From the NCBI RefSeq assembly GCF_009914055.1, contig NZ_CP028271.1, positions 620,001 through 684,000 on the forward strand: a DNA stretch of 64,000 bases, read 5' to 3'. Under the pieces are notes generated by a model that saw only the letters and a program-made list of their open reading frames with translations, did not search any database and was not told the origin of the DNA. This DNA comes from Mixta intestinalis. GTDB lineage: Bacteria > Pseudomonadota > Gammaproteobacteria > Enterobacterales > Enterobacteriaceae. Made by a program: the position numbers and the translations under genes. Below, piece after piece: positions 33,149 to 42,302 of the stretch (positions within the stretch are counted from its first letter, which is position 1; every line of letters starts with the position of its first letter).

Positions 33149-33889
33149 ATGTCGTCATTAAAAAAATTCTGTTTCCCGTTGCTTGCTGTTGGCCTGCTGT
33201 TTTCTGGCGGCGTGCAGGCTGAGACGGTTCCGCATTTCCTGACCGCTGAAGAAGCACCAGACAGTTTTGCCATCCTTCCGCCCCCGCCGGCCTTTGACAG
33301 CGTCGAATTCTTACGTGATAAAGCCTTTTACGACTGGGGCGTGGCGCAGCGTAAAACGGCACGCGGCAAGCTGGCCTGGCAGGATGCCGACGTAAAGGCA
33401 GAAAATATTCCGCTGCTGTTTAGCGAGGCGTTTGGCCATTCGCTGTCGCAGCAGCAGGCACCGGAAATCTATCATCTGATGATCACGATGAAAGAAGATG
33501 CGGGTACCTGGGCTACCGCCAGCGCGAAAAAGCAGTATCAGCGTATTCGGCCTTTCTCTTTTTATGGCGTACCGACCTGTCGTCAGGAAGAAGAGGGGAC
33601 GCTGGCGGGGGAAGGCTCCTATCCGTCAGGACATACCACTATTGGCTGGGCGTTAGCGCTGGTGCTGGCAGAAATTAACCCGACGCGTCAGCAGGAAATT
33701 TTGCGACGAGGACTGGAAATTGGCGAAAGCCGCGTGATTTGCGGTTATCACTGGCAAAGCGATATTGATGCGGCACGCACTATGGCTGCGGCGGTAGTTG
33801 CCCGGCTGCATGCCAATGCGGAGTTTAATCAGCAAATGGAAAAAGCAAAGGCGGAGTTTGCACGTCTGGCGGCAGGCGGAGCGCCGTAG
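33149..33889 (+). CDS. phoN: Secreted class A non-specific acid phosphatase
   Basis: This is a periplasmic PAP2-superfamily phosphatase of broad specificity. The 246-residue precursor has a signal peptide (cleavage near VQA24) and the full class A signature: KKQYQRIRP, then YPSGHT, then GESRVICGYHWQSDID with the catalytic His and Asp. AAGGAGG lies 6 bases before the ATG. The symbol denotes the PhoN/PhoC family rather than strict orthology. It is not at this place in E. coli, so it is an accessory insertion beside pgl. It could release phosphate from organic esters. Confidence 0.92.
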   Translation: MSSLKKFCFPLLAVGLLFSGGVQAETVPHFLTAEEAPDSFAILPPPPAFDSVEFLRDKAFYDWGVAQRKTARGKLAWQDADVKAENIPLLFSEAFGHSLSQQQAPEIYHLMITMKEDAGTWATASAKKQYQRIRPFSFYGVPTCRQEEEGTLAGEGSYPSGHTTIGWALALVLAEINPTRQQEILRRGLEIGESRVICGYHWQSDIDAARTMAAAVVARLHANAEFNQQMEKAKAEFARLAAGGAP

Positions 33890-33903
33890 CGCCCCGCGTC
33901 GGT

Positions 33904-34380
33904 TTAGCTGTACAGTACGGTAATTGAGGCGCTGGCGAGGCGATGGAAATGGACGTTAAAGCCCACCATCGCACCGCTGGCATTCTCATCCACCTCAATT
34001 TTTTCCACGTCCAGCGCGTGAACGGTAAAAATATAGCGATGAGTTTCACCCTGCGGCGGTGCCGCGCCGCCGTAGCCCGCTTTGCCAAAGTCGGTGCGCG
34101 TTTCTATCGCCTCTTCCGGCAGCGCAGCCTGGCCCGATCCCGCGCCCTGCGGCAGCACGGTAACGTTGGCGGGAATATTTGCCACAACCCAGTGCCACCA
34201 GCCGGAGCCGGTTGGCGCGTCAGGGTCATAACAGGTCACAACAAAGCTTTTGGTGCCTTCCGGCACCTCATCCCAGGCAAGATGGGGTGAAATATTGTCG
34301 CCCTGATAACCCATGCCGTTGAACACATGGCGCTCCGGCATTTTCTCGCCATCGTTAAAATTGTGACTGTAGATCCTCAT
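33904..34380 (-). CDS. ybhB: YbhB/YbcL-family PEBP-like protein
   Basis: The 158-residue product is close to E. coli YbhB (same length), a cytoplasmic member of the phosphatidylethanolamine-binding/Raf kinase inhibitor-like family. Its bacterial function is unclear. Conserved family segments are NISPHLAWDEVPEGTKSF, CYDPDAPTGSGWWHWVV and GAAPPQGETHRYIFTVHAL. It follows a DJ-1-like gene after 12 bases on the same strand. In E. coli ybhB is the neighbour of bioA; here two genes lie between them. Confidence 0.94.
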   Translation of the reverse strand: MRIYSHNFNDGEKMPERHVFNGMGYQGDNISPHLAWDEVPEGTKSFVVTCYDPDAPTGSGWWHWVVANIPANVTVLPQGAGSGQAALPEEAIETRTDFGKAGYGGAAPPQGETHRYIFTVHALDVEKIEVDENASGAMVGFNVHFHRLASASITVLYS

Positions 34381-34392
34381 CGCATCTCCCTG

Positions 34393-35073
34393 TTATTGAT
34401 GTAAAAATTTCAGCAGCTCTTCAGCGGTTACGGCAGATGAGGTGGGATTTTGGCCGGTAATCAAATGTCCATCTGTTACCGCAAAAGCGCCCCAGTCTGC
34501 GGTGCGCTCAAACTCTCCGCCCAGTTTTTTCAGCTCATCTTCCACCAGAAAGGGTACCACATCGGTCAGCCCGACGGCCTGCTCTTCGCTGTTGGTAAAG
34601 CCGGTAACGCGCTTACCCGCTACCAGCGGCGTACCGTCCGGTTTTTTCACATGACGCAGCACGCCCGGTGCATGGCAGACGGCGGCTACCGGTTTGCCGT
34701 TAGCGAACAGATTTTCGATCAGCGCAATGCTGTGCTTATCTTCTGCCAGGTCCCACAGCGGGCCATGTCCACCGGGATAAAATACCGCGTCAAACTTGCT
34801 GCCATCAATAGTATCAAGCCGCTGGGTATTCGCCAGCGCCTGCTGCGCCGCAATATCATGACGAAAACGTTCGGTATCATGCGTTTGTGCATCGGGCGCA
34901 TCGCTTTTAGGATCGAGCGGCGGCTGTCCACCCTGCGGGGAAGCGAGCACCACGCTGATACCCGCATCTTTAAAGATGTAGTAAGGCGCGACAAACTCTT
35001 CCAGCCAGAAGCCGGTCTTTTTCCCGGTTTCGCCCAGCCTGTCGTGGGAGGTAAGGACCATCAAAATTTTCAT
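34393..35073 (-). CDS. DJ-1/PfpI (class I glutamine amidotransferase-like) family protein
   Basis: The 226-residue product belongs to the DJ-1/PfpI superfamily with an Hsp31/glyoxalase III-like layout. The nucleophile elbow is AAVCHAPGVL (Cys near residue 134), with glycine-rich FYPGGHGPLWDL before it and TGQNPTSS near the end. Such proteins act on methylglyoxal or as deglycases or chaperones; which one applies is not visible. GGGAG precedes the ATG at 35073, which overlaps the curA-type stop by 4 bases (ATGA). The coupling with an enone reductase suggests a joint role in removing reactive carbonyls. Confidence 0.85.
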   Translation of the reverse strand: MKILMVLTSHDRLGETGKKTGFWLEEFVAPYYIFKDAGISVVLASPQGGQPPLDPKSDAPDAQTHDTERFRHDIAAQQALANTQRLDTIDGSKFDAVFYPGGHGPLWDLAEDKHSIALIENLFANGKPVAAVCHAPGVLRHVKKPDGTPLVAGKRVTGFTNSEEQAVGLTDVVPFLVEDELKKLGGEFERTADWGAFAVTDGHLITGQNPTSSAVTAEELLKFLHQ

Positions 35074-36128
35074 TTCTGTTCTCCCGGACGGTCGGAGGCG
35101 ACACGGACGATCAGCTTGCCGAAGTTTTTTCCTTCCAGCATACCGATAAAGGCCTCCGGTGCCTCTTCAAGGTCGTCGACAATATGTTCACGGAATACCA
35201 GGCGATCTTCCGCCACCCATTGACTCATCTGGCGGAAAAACTCTTCGAAACGATCGCCATAGTCCTGATTGATAATAAAGCCCTGCACGCGCAGGCGCTT
35301 ACGCAGGATCGCGCTCTGGAACAGCGGCAAACGATCGCCGCCCTGCGGTAGTTCGCCGCTGCTGTTATAGTCGGCAATCAGGCCGCAGACCGGAATGCGG
35401 CCTTTGGTGTTCATCAACGGCAGCACGGCGTTAAACACCTTACCGCCGACGCTTTCAAAATAGACATCAATGCCGTCAGGGCAGTGCTGTTTCAGCTGTG
35501 CTTCCAGATCGTCCTGGCGATGATCGAGGCAGCGATCGAAGCCCAGCTTTTCTTCGGCGTAGCGACACTTCTCTTCGCCGCCGGCGATGCCTACCACATG
35601 GCAGCCTTTCAGTTTGGCAATCTGTCCCACCACGGAACCAACGGCACCGGTAGCGGCAGCCACCACAACGGTTTCACCTGGCTGCGGATCGCCAATGTCC
35701 AACAGCCCCATATAGGCGGTAAAGCCGGTCATACCCAGCAGGCCCAGCGCCCAGGAGGGATGAGCCAGCACCGGGCCCTGCAATTTAAACAGGCAGCGTC
35801 CGTCCGACAGCGCGTAATCCTGCCAGCCGCTCTGACTCACCACCCAGTCGCCCTGTTGATAGTCGGGATGGTTAGAATGCTCAACGACAGCAACCGTACC
35901 GCCGCCCAGCACCTCATCAACGGCAAAAGGGGCAACGTAAGAGGGCGCATCGCTCATGCGTCCACGCATATAAGGATCGAGCGACAGATAAACCGTTCGC
36001 AACAGAATCTCGCCGTCGCCGGGTTTCGGAACCGGCTGCGTTTCAAAACGGAAATTTGCCTTGGTCGGCGCACCTTTGGGGCGCGAGGCTAATATCACGC
36101 GGCGGTTATGTTCTTTCTCTTGTGGCAT
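35070..36128 (-). CDS. curA: NADP-dependent medium-chain oxidoreductase, CurA type
   Basis: CurA reduces the double bonds of curcumin and related enones with NADPH. The 352-residue zinc-free MDR protein aligns with E. coli CurA (YncB, 345 residues): RRVILASRPKGAP at the start, YLSLDPYMRGRMSD, nucleotide-binding VVAAATGAVGSVVGQIAKL, and GFIINQDYGDRFEEF. AAGGAG lies before its ATG at 36128. In E. coli curA is elsewhere; here it is first in a curA-DJ-1-ybhB unit inserted beside bioA. Confidence 0.92.
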   Translation of the reverse strand: MPQEKEHNRRVILASRPKGAPTKANFRFETQPVPKPGDGEILLRTVYLSLDPYMRGRMSDAPSYVAPFAVDEVLGGGTVAVVEHSNHPDYQQGDWVVSQSGWQDYALSDGRCLFKLQGPVLAHPSWALGLLGMTGFTAYMGLLDIGDPQPGETVVVAAATGAVGSVVGQIAKLKGCHVVGIAGGEEKCRYAEEKLGFDRCLDHRQDDLEAQLKQHCPDGIDVYFESVGGKVFNAVLPLMNTKGRIPVCGLIADYNSSGELPQGGDRLPLFQSAILRKRLRVQGFIINQDYGDRFEEFFRQMSQWVAEDRLVFREHIVDDLEEAPEAFIGMLEGKNFGKLIVRVASDRPGEQK

Positions 36129-36203
36129 TACTCACTCCTTTGCTAGCGGGGATGCTAAAAGCGTAGTGCATCACGCCGCCGCCTGCTTTGAGGTGCTTCG
36201 CCT

Positions 36204-37496
36204 TTAGGCAGGTAAAAAGAGCTCGGTGCGATCCAGCGCCGCGCCGATTGCCTCGCTCAGCTGAGCCAGCCCGGCGGCATCGATCACATAAGGCGGCATC
36301 AGATAGATCAGCCGTCCGAACGGGCGGATCCAGACGCCGCGATCGACGAAAAAGCGCTGAATAGCCGCCATATTTACCGGCTGATGACTCTCAATTACGC
36401 CGATAGCGCCCAGTACCCGCACTTCTTTAACCTGTGGATGCGCCGCCAGCGGCAGCAAGGTTTCGCGTAGCTGCTGCGCTATTGCCACGACCTGCTGCGC
36501 CCAGTGGCCTTCCTGTAGTAGCGCCAGGCTGGCGTCGGCCACCGCGCAGGCGAGCGGATTGCCCATAAAGGTGGGGCCGTGCATAAAGCAGCCTGCTGCG
36601 CCATTGCTGATGGTTGTCGCCACCTCGCGCGTGGTCAGGGTAGCGGAAAGGGTCATGGTGCCGCCGGTCAGCGCCTTGCCCAGGCAGAGAATATCGGGCG
36701 TGATACCGGCATGATCGCAGGCAAACAGTTTGCCGGTGCGCCCAAAACCGGTAGCGATTTCATCGGCAATCAGTAACACCCGATGGCGATCGCACAGTTC
36801 GCGCACCCGTTGCAGGTAGCGTGGATGGTAAAAGCGCATTCCGCCCGCGCCCTGCACAATGGGCTCCAGAATCACGGCGGCGATAGTGCCTTCATGCTGC
36901 GCTATCAGAGCGGCAAACTCAGCGATATCCGCTTCATCCCACTCATCATCAAAACGGCACTGCGGTGCGGGCGCGAACAGATGCGTCGGCAAATAGCCCT
37001 GCCACAGACTGTGCATTGAGTTATCCGGGTCGCATACCGACATGGCGGAGAAGGTATCGCCATGATAGCCGCGGCGTAGCGTCAAAAAGCGCTGCCGCCG
37101 TTCCCCACGCGCCTGCCAGTATTGCAGCGCCATTTTCATCGCTACCTCCACCGCTACCGAGCCGGAGTCGGCAAGAAACACGCACTCCAGCGGCGCAGGT
37201 GTCATCGCCACCAGACGGCGGCAAAGCGCCACGGCAGAGGGATGAGTAATGCCGCCGAACATCACATGGGACATCTGCGCCATCTGCGTTTGCAGCGCCT
37301 GGTTGAGCCGCGGATGGTTATAGCCGTGAATCGCTGCCCACCACGAAGACATACCGTCGATCAGTCGACGACCATCGGCCAGCCGCAGATAGACGCCCTG
37401 TGCGCCGACAATCGGATAACAGGGCAAAGGATCGCTCATGGAGGTGTAAGGGTGCCAGATATGGTCGCGGTCGAAGGCGAGATCGTCTGAATTCAT
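36204..37496 (-). CDS. bioA: Adenosylmethionine-8-amino-7-oxononanoate aminotransferase
   Basis: BioA converts KAPA to DAPA in biotin synthesis, using S-adenosylmethionine as amino donor and PLP as cofactor. The 430-residue class III aminotransferase has HIWHPYTSMSDPL at the start, DGMSSWWAAIHGYNHP, the Asp in LLIADEIATGFGRTG, and the PLP lysine in LCLGKALTGG. It is divergent from bioBFCD with the shared BirA operator between them, as in E. coli. Confidence 0.97.
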   Translation of the reverse strand: MNSDDLAFDRDHIWHPYTSMSDPLPCYPIVGAQGVYLRLADGRRLIDGMSSWWAAIHGYNHPRLNQALQTQMAQMSHVMFGGITHPSAVALCRRLVAMTPAPLECVFLADSGSVAVEVAMKMALQYWQARGERRQRFLTLRRGYHGDTFSAMSVCDPDNSMHSLWQGYLPTHLFAPAPQCRFDDEWDEADIAEFAALIAQHEGTIAAVILEPIVQGAGGMRFYHPRYLQRVRELCDRHRVLLIADEIATGFGRTGKLFACDHAGITPDILCLGKALTGGTMTLSATLTTREVATTISNGAAGCFMHGPTFMGNPLACAVADASLALLQEGHWAQQVVAIAQQLRETLLPLAAHPQVKEVRVLGAIGVIESHQPVNMAAIQRFFVDRGVWIRPFGRLIYLMPPYVIDAAGLAQLSEAIGAALDRTELFLPA

Positions 37497-37501
37497 GATC
37501 G

Positions 37502-37536
37502 CTTGTAAACCAAAAAGAAAAGATTTAGTTTACAAG
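37502..37536. promoter_or_regulatory. BirA (biotin repressor) operator
   Basis: CTTGTAAACC (37502-37511) and AGTTTACAAG (37527-37536) are inverted half-sites separated by 15 bases, matching the BirA operator TTGTAAACC...GGTTTACAA. It lies in the 85-base gap between bioA and bioB and would repress both when BirA-biotinyl-AMP is present. Confidence 0.93.
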
Positions 37537-37581
37537 TATAATTCGGTTCCACAATAAAAACGACACTTTCTGGAGTAAGCA

Positions 37582-38613
37582 ATGGCGATGCGCTGGACGC
37601 TGGCACAGGCTCAGGCCCTGTTTGATAAACCTTTTCTTGAACTGATGTTTGAAGCGCAGCAGGTACACCGGCGGCACTTCGATCCGCGTCAGGTGCAGGT
37701 GAGTACGCTACTGTCGATTAAAACCGGTGCCTGCCCGGAAGATTGTAAATATTGCCCGCAGAGCGCCCGGTATAAAACCGGCCTTGAGGCGGAGCGGCTG
37801 ATGGAGGTGGAAGAGGTGCTCGCCTCAGCGCGTAAGGCAAAGGCGGCGGGATCGTCACGCTTTTGCATGGGCGCGGCGTGGAAAAACCCCAACGATCGCG
37901 ATATGCCTTACCTGGAAAAGATGGTGCAGGGCGTTAAGGCGATGGGGATGGAAACCTGCATGACGCTGGGAACCCTGAGCGATGCGCAGGCGCAGCGGCT
38001 GGGAGAGGCAGGGCTTGATTTTTACAACCATAACCTGGACACCTCGCCGGAGTTCTACGGCAATATCATTACGACCCGCACTTATCAGGAGCGTCTTGAT
38101 ACGCTGGAAAAAGTGCGCGAAGCGGGCATCAAAGTCTGCTCCGGCGGCATCGTCGGACTGGGCGAAGAGGTCAGGGATCGCGCCGCGCTGTTGGTACAGC
38201 TGGCAAACCTGCCGGTAGCGCCGGAAAGCGTGCCGATCAATATGCTGGTGAAGGTGAAAGGCACGCCGCTGGCGGAAAATGACGATGTCGATCCCTTCGA
38301 TTTTATTCGTACCATTGCGGTGGCGCGTATCATGATGCCGACTTCCCACGTGCGTCTTTCCGCCGGGCGCGAGCAGATGAGCGAGCAGACACAGGCGATG
38401 TGCTTTATGGCGGGTGCCAACTCCATCTTCTACGGCTGCAAGCTGCTGACCACGCCCAACCCGGAAGAGGATAAAGATCTGCTGCTGTTCCGCAAGCTTG
38501 GCCTTAACCCGGAACATACCCATACCGATGCGGGCGATAACGCGCAGCAGCAGGCGCTGGCGCAGCAGCTGGTCAACGCCGACACCGCGCACTATTACAA
38601 CGCGGCGCAATAA
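37582..38613 (+). CDS. bioB: Biotin synthase
   Basis: BioB is the radical SAM enzyme that inserts sulfur into dethiobiotin. The 343-residue product has the cluster motif CPEDCKYCPQ, the 2Fe-2S cysteines in RFCMGAAW and the following strands, and the arginine region HVRLSAGREQMSEQTQ. It begins at ATG 37582 after TGGAG; its stop overlaps the bioF start (TAATG). Confidence 0.98.
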   Translation: MAMRWTLAQAQALFDKPFLELMFEAQQVHRRHFDPRQVQVSTLLSIKTGACPEDCKYCPQSARYKTGLEAERLMEVEEVLASARKAKAAGSSRFCMGAAWKNPNDRDMPYLEKMVQGVKAMGMETCMTLGTLSDAQAQRLGEAGLDFYNHNLDTSPEFYGNIITTRTYQERLDTLEKVREAGIKVCSGGIVGLGEEVRDRAALLVQLANLPVAPESVPINMLVKVKGTPLAENDDVDPFDFIRTIAVARIMMPTSHVRLSAGREQMSEQTQAMCFMAGANSIFYGCKLLTTPNPEEDKDLLLFRKLGLNPEHTHTDAGDNAQQQALAQQLVNADTAHYYNAAQ

Positions 38614-39767
38614 TGGGCTGGCAACAGCGAATTGAGACGGCGCTGGATGTGCGTCGTCAACAGCAACGCTGGCGTCAGCGCACGTTGCTGACCGTAAACC
38701 GCGCCGGTTGGTTACAGCACGACGGCAGGCGCTATCGCAACTTTTCCAGCAATGACTATCTCGGTCTGAGCGACGACGCGCGCATTATCGCCGCCTGGCA
38801 GCAGGGCGCAGCGCGTTACGGCGTCGGTGCGGGCGCTTCCGGTCATGTTACCGGCTATGCGTTACCGCACGGCGAACTGGAGGCGGAGCTGGCGCAGTGG
38901 CTGGGCTATCCACGTGCGCTGCTGTTTAATTCTGGCTACGCCGCTAACCAGGCGGCGATCGGTGCGCTGGCCGCTGCCGGAGATCGCATTCTGGCGGATA
39001 AGCTGGCGCATGCCTCGCTGCTGGAAGCCGCCAGCCTCAGCCCGGCGACACTGCGCCGCTTCACTCATAACCAGGCGGCAAGCCTGCACCGGTTGCTGGC
39101 TTCGCCCTGTAGCGGTGAAACACTGGTGGTCACCGAAGGCGTGTTCAGCATGGATGGCGACAGCGCGCCGCTGGAGGAGCTACATGCGCTGACGCAGCAG
39201 GCGGGCGGCTGGCTGTTGGTGGATGATGCGCACGGCATTGGCGTGCAGGGCGAGCAGGGACGCGGCAGCTGCTGGCAACAGCATGTCAGGCCGGAGTTGC
39301 TGGTGATCACTTTTGGCAAAGCGTTTGGCGTCAGCGGCGCGGCACTGTTGTGCAATGAGCAGACCGCCGACTATCTGGTGCAGTTTGCCCGTCACCTGAT
39401 TTACAGCACGGCGATGCCTCCCGCGCAGGCGGAGGCGTTACGGGCGGCGCTGCGTGCGGTGCAGCAGGGCGACGATCTGCGTCAACAGCTGGCGGCGAAT
39501 ATCGCCCGTTTCCGCCAGGGCGCGCGGCAGCTTGGCCTGCCGCTTGTTCCTTCCGCCACTGCGATTCAGCCGCTGCTGGTGGGGGATGAGGGAAAGGCAC
39601 TGGCGCGCTCTGATGCACTGCGTCAGCGCGGCTGCTGGGTGACGGCGATCCGTCCACCCACGGTGCCGCCTGGTGGCGCAAGGCTGCGCATTACCCTGAC
39701 GGCGCGGCACAGGGCGGAAGATATTGACAGCCTGCTGGAGGCACTACATGACGCACAAAGTGAATAA
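38613..39767 (+). CDS. bioF: 8-amino-7-oxononanoate synthase
   Basis: BioF condenses pimeloyl thioester with alanine to make KAPA, using PLP. The 384-residue alpha-oxoamine synthase has NFSSNDYLGLS, GAGASGHVTGY, LLVDDAHGIGVQG and the PLP lysine in ITFGKAFGVSGA. The start is the ATG overlapping the bioB stop. Its 3' end overlaps bioC by 20 bases. E. coli BioF also has 384 residues. Confidence 0.97.
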   Translation: MGWQQRIETALDVRRQQQRWRQRTLLTVNRAGWLQHDGRRYRNFSSNDYLGLSDDARIIAAWQQGAARYGVGAGASGHVTGYALPHGELEAELAQWLGYPRALLFNSGYAANQAAIGALAAAGDRILADKLAHASLLEAASLSPATLRRFTHNQAASLHRLLASPCSGETLVVTEGVFSMDGDSAPLEELHALTQQAGGWLLVDDAHGIGVQGEQGRGSCWQQHVRPELLVITFGKAFGVSGAALLCNEQTADYLVQFARHLIYSTAMPPAQAEALRAALRAVQQGDDLRQQLAANIARFRQGARQLGLPLVPSATAIQPLLVGDEGKALARSDALRQRGCWVTAIRPPTVPPGGARLRITLTARHRAEDIDSLLEALHDAQSE

Positions 39768-40506
39768 ACAGGCGGTCGCGCAGGCATTTGGTCGTGCCGC
39801 AGGCGGTTACGAGCGTTACGCTGATTTTCAGCGCACCAGCGGTGAGCGTTTACTGGCGCTGCTGCCGACAACGGCGAGCGGTATGGTGCTGGATGCGGGA
39901 TGTGGCACCGGCTGGTTCAGCCGCCGCTGGCGGCAGCGCGGGCAACAGGTTATCGCGCTCGATCTGTCGCCGGGTATGCTGGCGCAGGCGCGGCGCGATA
40001 GCTCTGCACATCACTATCTGCTGGGCGATATCGAAGCGTTACCGTTACGCAGCCACAGCGTGGATCTCAGCTGGAGCAATCTGGCGGTGCAGTGGTGCAG
40101 CAGCCTGAAGCAGGGCATTGACGAGCTGTGCCGGGTGACGCGTCCCGGCGGCAAGGTGCTGTTCTCCACGCTGGCTGAGGCTTCTTTAACCGAGATGCGA
40201 ACCGCCTGGCAAGCGCTGGATGCGCATCAACACGTAAACACCTTCTTATCCGAGGCGGCGGTTGATCGGGCCTGTGGTGGCCGAACGCGACGACTGCACA
40301 GCGCAAGGGTGGAGCAATATTTTCCCGACGTGCTGAGCGCTCTACAGTCGCTGAAGGGCATCGGCGCTACCCATATTCATCAGGGGCGCGCCAGCGGCTT
40401 ACTGACCCGCCAGCGTCTGCAACAGCTGGCGCACCACTGGCCGCACGACGAGCGCGGCTATTTATTATCCTGGCAACTGATTACCGGAGTGATTGATTGT
40501 GAGTAA
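39748..40506 (+). CDS. bioC: Malonyl-ACP O-methyltransferase
   Basis: BioC methylates malonyl-ACP so that fatty acid synthesis can build the pimelate chain. The 252-residue product has the SAM-binding motif VLDAGCGTGWFSRRW and later motifs ALDLSPGML and LPLRSHSVDLSWSNLAVQW. ATG at 39748 follows GGAGG inside bioF and gives the usual length (E. coli 251); an upstream in-frame start at 39724 is rejected. Confidence 0.96.
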   Translation: MTHKVNKQAVAQAFGRAAGGYERYADFQRTSGERLLALLPTTASGMVLDAGCGTGWFSRRWRQRGQQVIALDLSPGMLAQARRDSSAHHYLLGDIEALPLRSHSVDLSWSNLAVQWCSSLKQGIDELCRVTRPGGKVLFSTLAEASLTEMRTAWQALDAHQHVNTFLSEAAVDRACGGRTRRLHSARVEQYFPDVLSALQSLKGIGATHIHQGRASGLLTRQRLQQLAHHWPHDERGYLLSWQLITGVIDCE

Positions 40507-41170
40507 CTGCTGGTTCCTGACCGGAACCGATACCGAAGTAGGCAAAACCGTCGCCAGCAGCGCGCTGCTACAGGCGGCAAACCGCGCCGGCCTGCGTACC
40601 GCGGGCTATAAGCCGGTGGCGTCGGGCAGCGAGCTAACGCCAGACGGTATTCGTAACGGCGATGCGCTGGCGCTACAGCGTAACAGTAGCCTGACGTTGC
40701 GCTATGAGGAGGTTAATCCGCTGGCCTTTCTGGAGCCGACTTCGCCGCATATTGTCAGCGCCGAGACCGGCCAACCAATCGCTTTTACGCAGCTCTCCGC
40801 CGGTCTGACAGCATTACGGGCGAAAGCGGAGTGGGTGCTGGTAGAAGGCGCGGGGGGCTGGTACACGCCGCTGTCAGAGCAGCAAACCTATGCGGACTGG
40901 GTAAAGCAGGAGCAGCTGCCGGTTATTCTGGTGGTAGGAATTAAGCTGGGCTGCATCAACCATGCGCTGCTAACCGCCGAGGCGGTGCGAAGCGCCGGAT
41001 TGCCGCTGGCGGGCTGGATCGCTAACGATGTCCAGCTGCCCGGCAGACGACATCAGGAATATCTGGCGACCCTGCGTCAGCGCCTGCCTGCGCCGCTGTT
41101 GGGGGAAATTCCCTGGCTGGCGGATATCGACAACGCGCCGCTGGGTGAGTATCTGCGCCTGCCGCAGTAA
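40499..41170 (+). CDS. bioD: Dethiobiotin synthetase
   Basis: BioD closes the ureido ring of dethiobiotin with CO2 and ATP. The 223-residue product has the P loop GTDTEVGKTVASSAL, GYKPVASGSE and VEGAGGWYTPLS. The most likely start is GTG 40499 (MSNCWFLTG after GGAG); TTG at 40493 is in frame. It overlaps the bioC stop by 8 bases and ends the bioBFCD operon. Confidence 0.96.
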   Translation: MSNCWFLTGTDTEVGKTVASSALLQAANRAGLRTAGYKPVASGSELTPDGIRNGDALALQRNSSLTLRYEEVNPLAFLEPTSPHIVSAETGQPIAFTQLSAGLTALRAKAEWVLVEGAGGWYTPLSEQQTYADWVKQEQLPVILVVGIKLGCINHALLTAEAVRSAGLPLAGWIANDVQLPGRRHQEYLATLRQRLPAPLLGEIPWLADIDNAPLGEYLRLPQ

Positions 41171-41179
41171 TATGGCGCA

Positions 41180-41896
41180 TCAGCCTGGTGCCAGCCACTC
41201 ATCTATTGCATTGCTGTCCAGTTCAGCAACGTGGCCCTGTGCCACGTTGCGCCCATGATGCAGCAATAAAAAGGCGTTCGCCGTCTGTCGAATCATCGCA
41301 GTATGCCGTGCAATTAACAGCATTGTCAGCCCATATTCGTGGTTAAGCTGATGCAGCAGTTCCCCGGTTTCTTCCGCCTGCGCCGACGACATTCCCGCCG
41401 TTGGCTCATCGACAATCAACAGATCCGGCTGCGGCACCAGCGCCCTCGCCAGCATCAGCTGCTGCTGTAACGCAGGCGGCAACGCGCCGCTGCGCAGATG
41501 ACGCCGCTTCCACAGCGCGGGAAACAGATGATTAACCAGCGTTGGCAGCACAGGGTGGCCCGCTTGCTGCCCGGCCAGCAGCGCGATCAATAAATTTTCT
41601 TCCACGCTAAGCTGAGAAAATAGCTGGCAGCCCTGCGGCAGATAGCTGATACCCAGCCGCGCCCGCGCTTCGGCAGGCTGTGCGTTTAAATCTTCGACGG
41701 GCGAACCCCGCTGCTGCCACATCATACTGCCGCTGCCAATGGGCAGATAGCCCATAATACAGTTTACCAGCGTAGTCTTGCCCATACCGGGCTGACCGAT
41801 AATACCGGTACAGCTGCCACACGGCACATCCAGATCCACATTCCAGAGCACTTGCCTGTCACCATAAAACTGACTGACCGAGCGTAAACGTAGCAT
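41180..41896 (-). CDS. Orphan ABC transporter ATP-binding protein (LivF/UrtE-like)
   Basis: The 238-residue product resembles LivF/UrtE ATPases of branched-chain amino acid or urea importers. Walker A is intact (GQPGMGKTT), as are the Q loop (SYLPQGCQLFSQLSVEENL), Walker B (LLIVDEPTAGMSS) and a histidine after the switch strand (IARHTAM). The signature motif LSGGQ is replaced by LPPALQQQ, so ATP hydrolysis may be impaired. No permease or binding protein lies nearby. GGAGAA before ATG 41896 favours this start over in-frame codons up to 41950. It is convergent with bioD and divergent from uvrB. It may be a decayed transporter remnant or a recruited regulator. Confidence 0.75.
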   Translation of the reverse strand: MLRLRSVSQFYGDRQVLWNVDLDVPCGSCTGIIGQPGMGKTTLVNCIMGYLPIGSGSMMWQQRGSPVEDLNAQPAEARARLGISYLPQGCQLFSQLSVEENLLIALLAGQQAGHPVLPTLVNHLFPALWKRRHLRSGALPPALQQQLMLARALVPQPDLLIVDEPTAGMSSAQAEETGELLHQLNHEYGLTMLLIARHTAMIRQTANAFLLLHHGRNVAQGHVAELDSNAIDEWLAPG

Positions 41897-42302
41897 CGTC
41901 TTCTCCTTCATCGCGTTTATCGCTATCTGTCGCACAAGTAATACCTGCAAACCACAGGCCAGGCTGATGCATTCTGCTTAAAAAATGACGGGTGCAAGGC
42001 TGGCTGGTGGAGTGAATGTTGAGTAAAGCTTAATAATTTAAAGCTGTAATAGTCAGGCTGCCCTTTAATGGTGCCGGACAGAGAGCATTTATGGTGCAGC
42101 TGTCTGTCGATAAGGCAGTAAAATTTATTAATTGCGGGCTGAAGAGATGTCTGGAAAAGTTTCCACAGCGCCGCATCGCAGGCGCTTCGCGCAAAAAACA
42201 GCAGGCAGGGACATGACAAAAGCGCGAAAAAAAAATATTTCAGCCTGATGACGGCCCAGGGATCTTTTTTATCCATCCCCGATGCTGCGGGGCCTGTAAA
42301 CA

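Noticed and set aside
41923..42276. Minus-strand frame of 117 codons with a hydrophobic start, in the uvrB upstream gap
   Set aside because: The only purine-rich stretch touches the start codon with no spacing, the sequence after the first 30 residues has no domain-like pattern, and it overlaps the likely promoter of the orphan ATPase.
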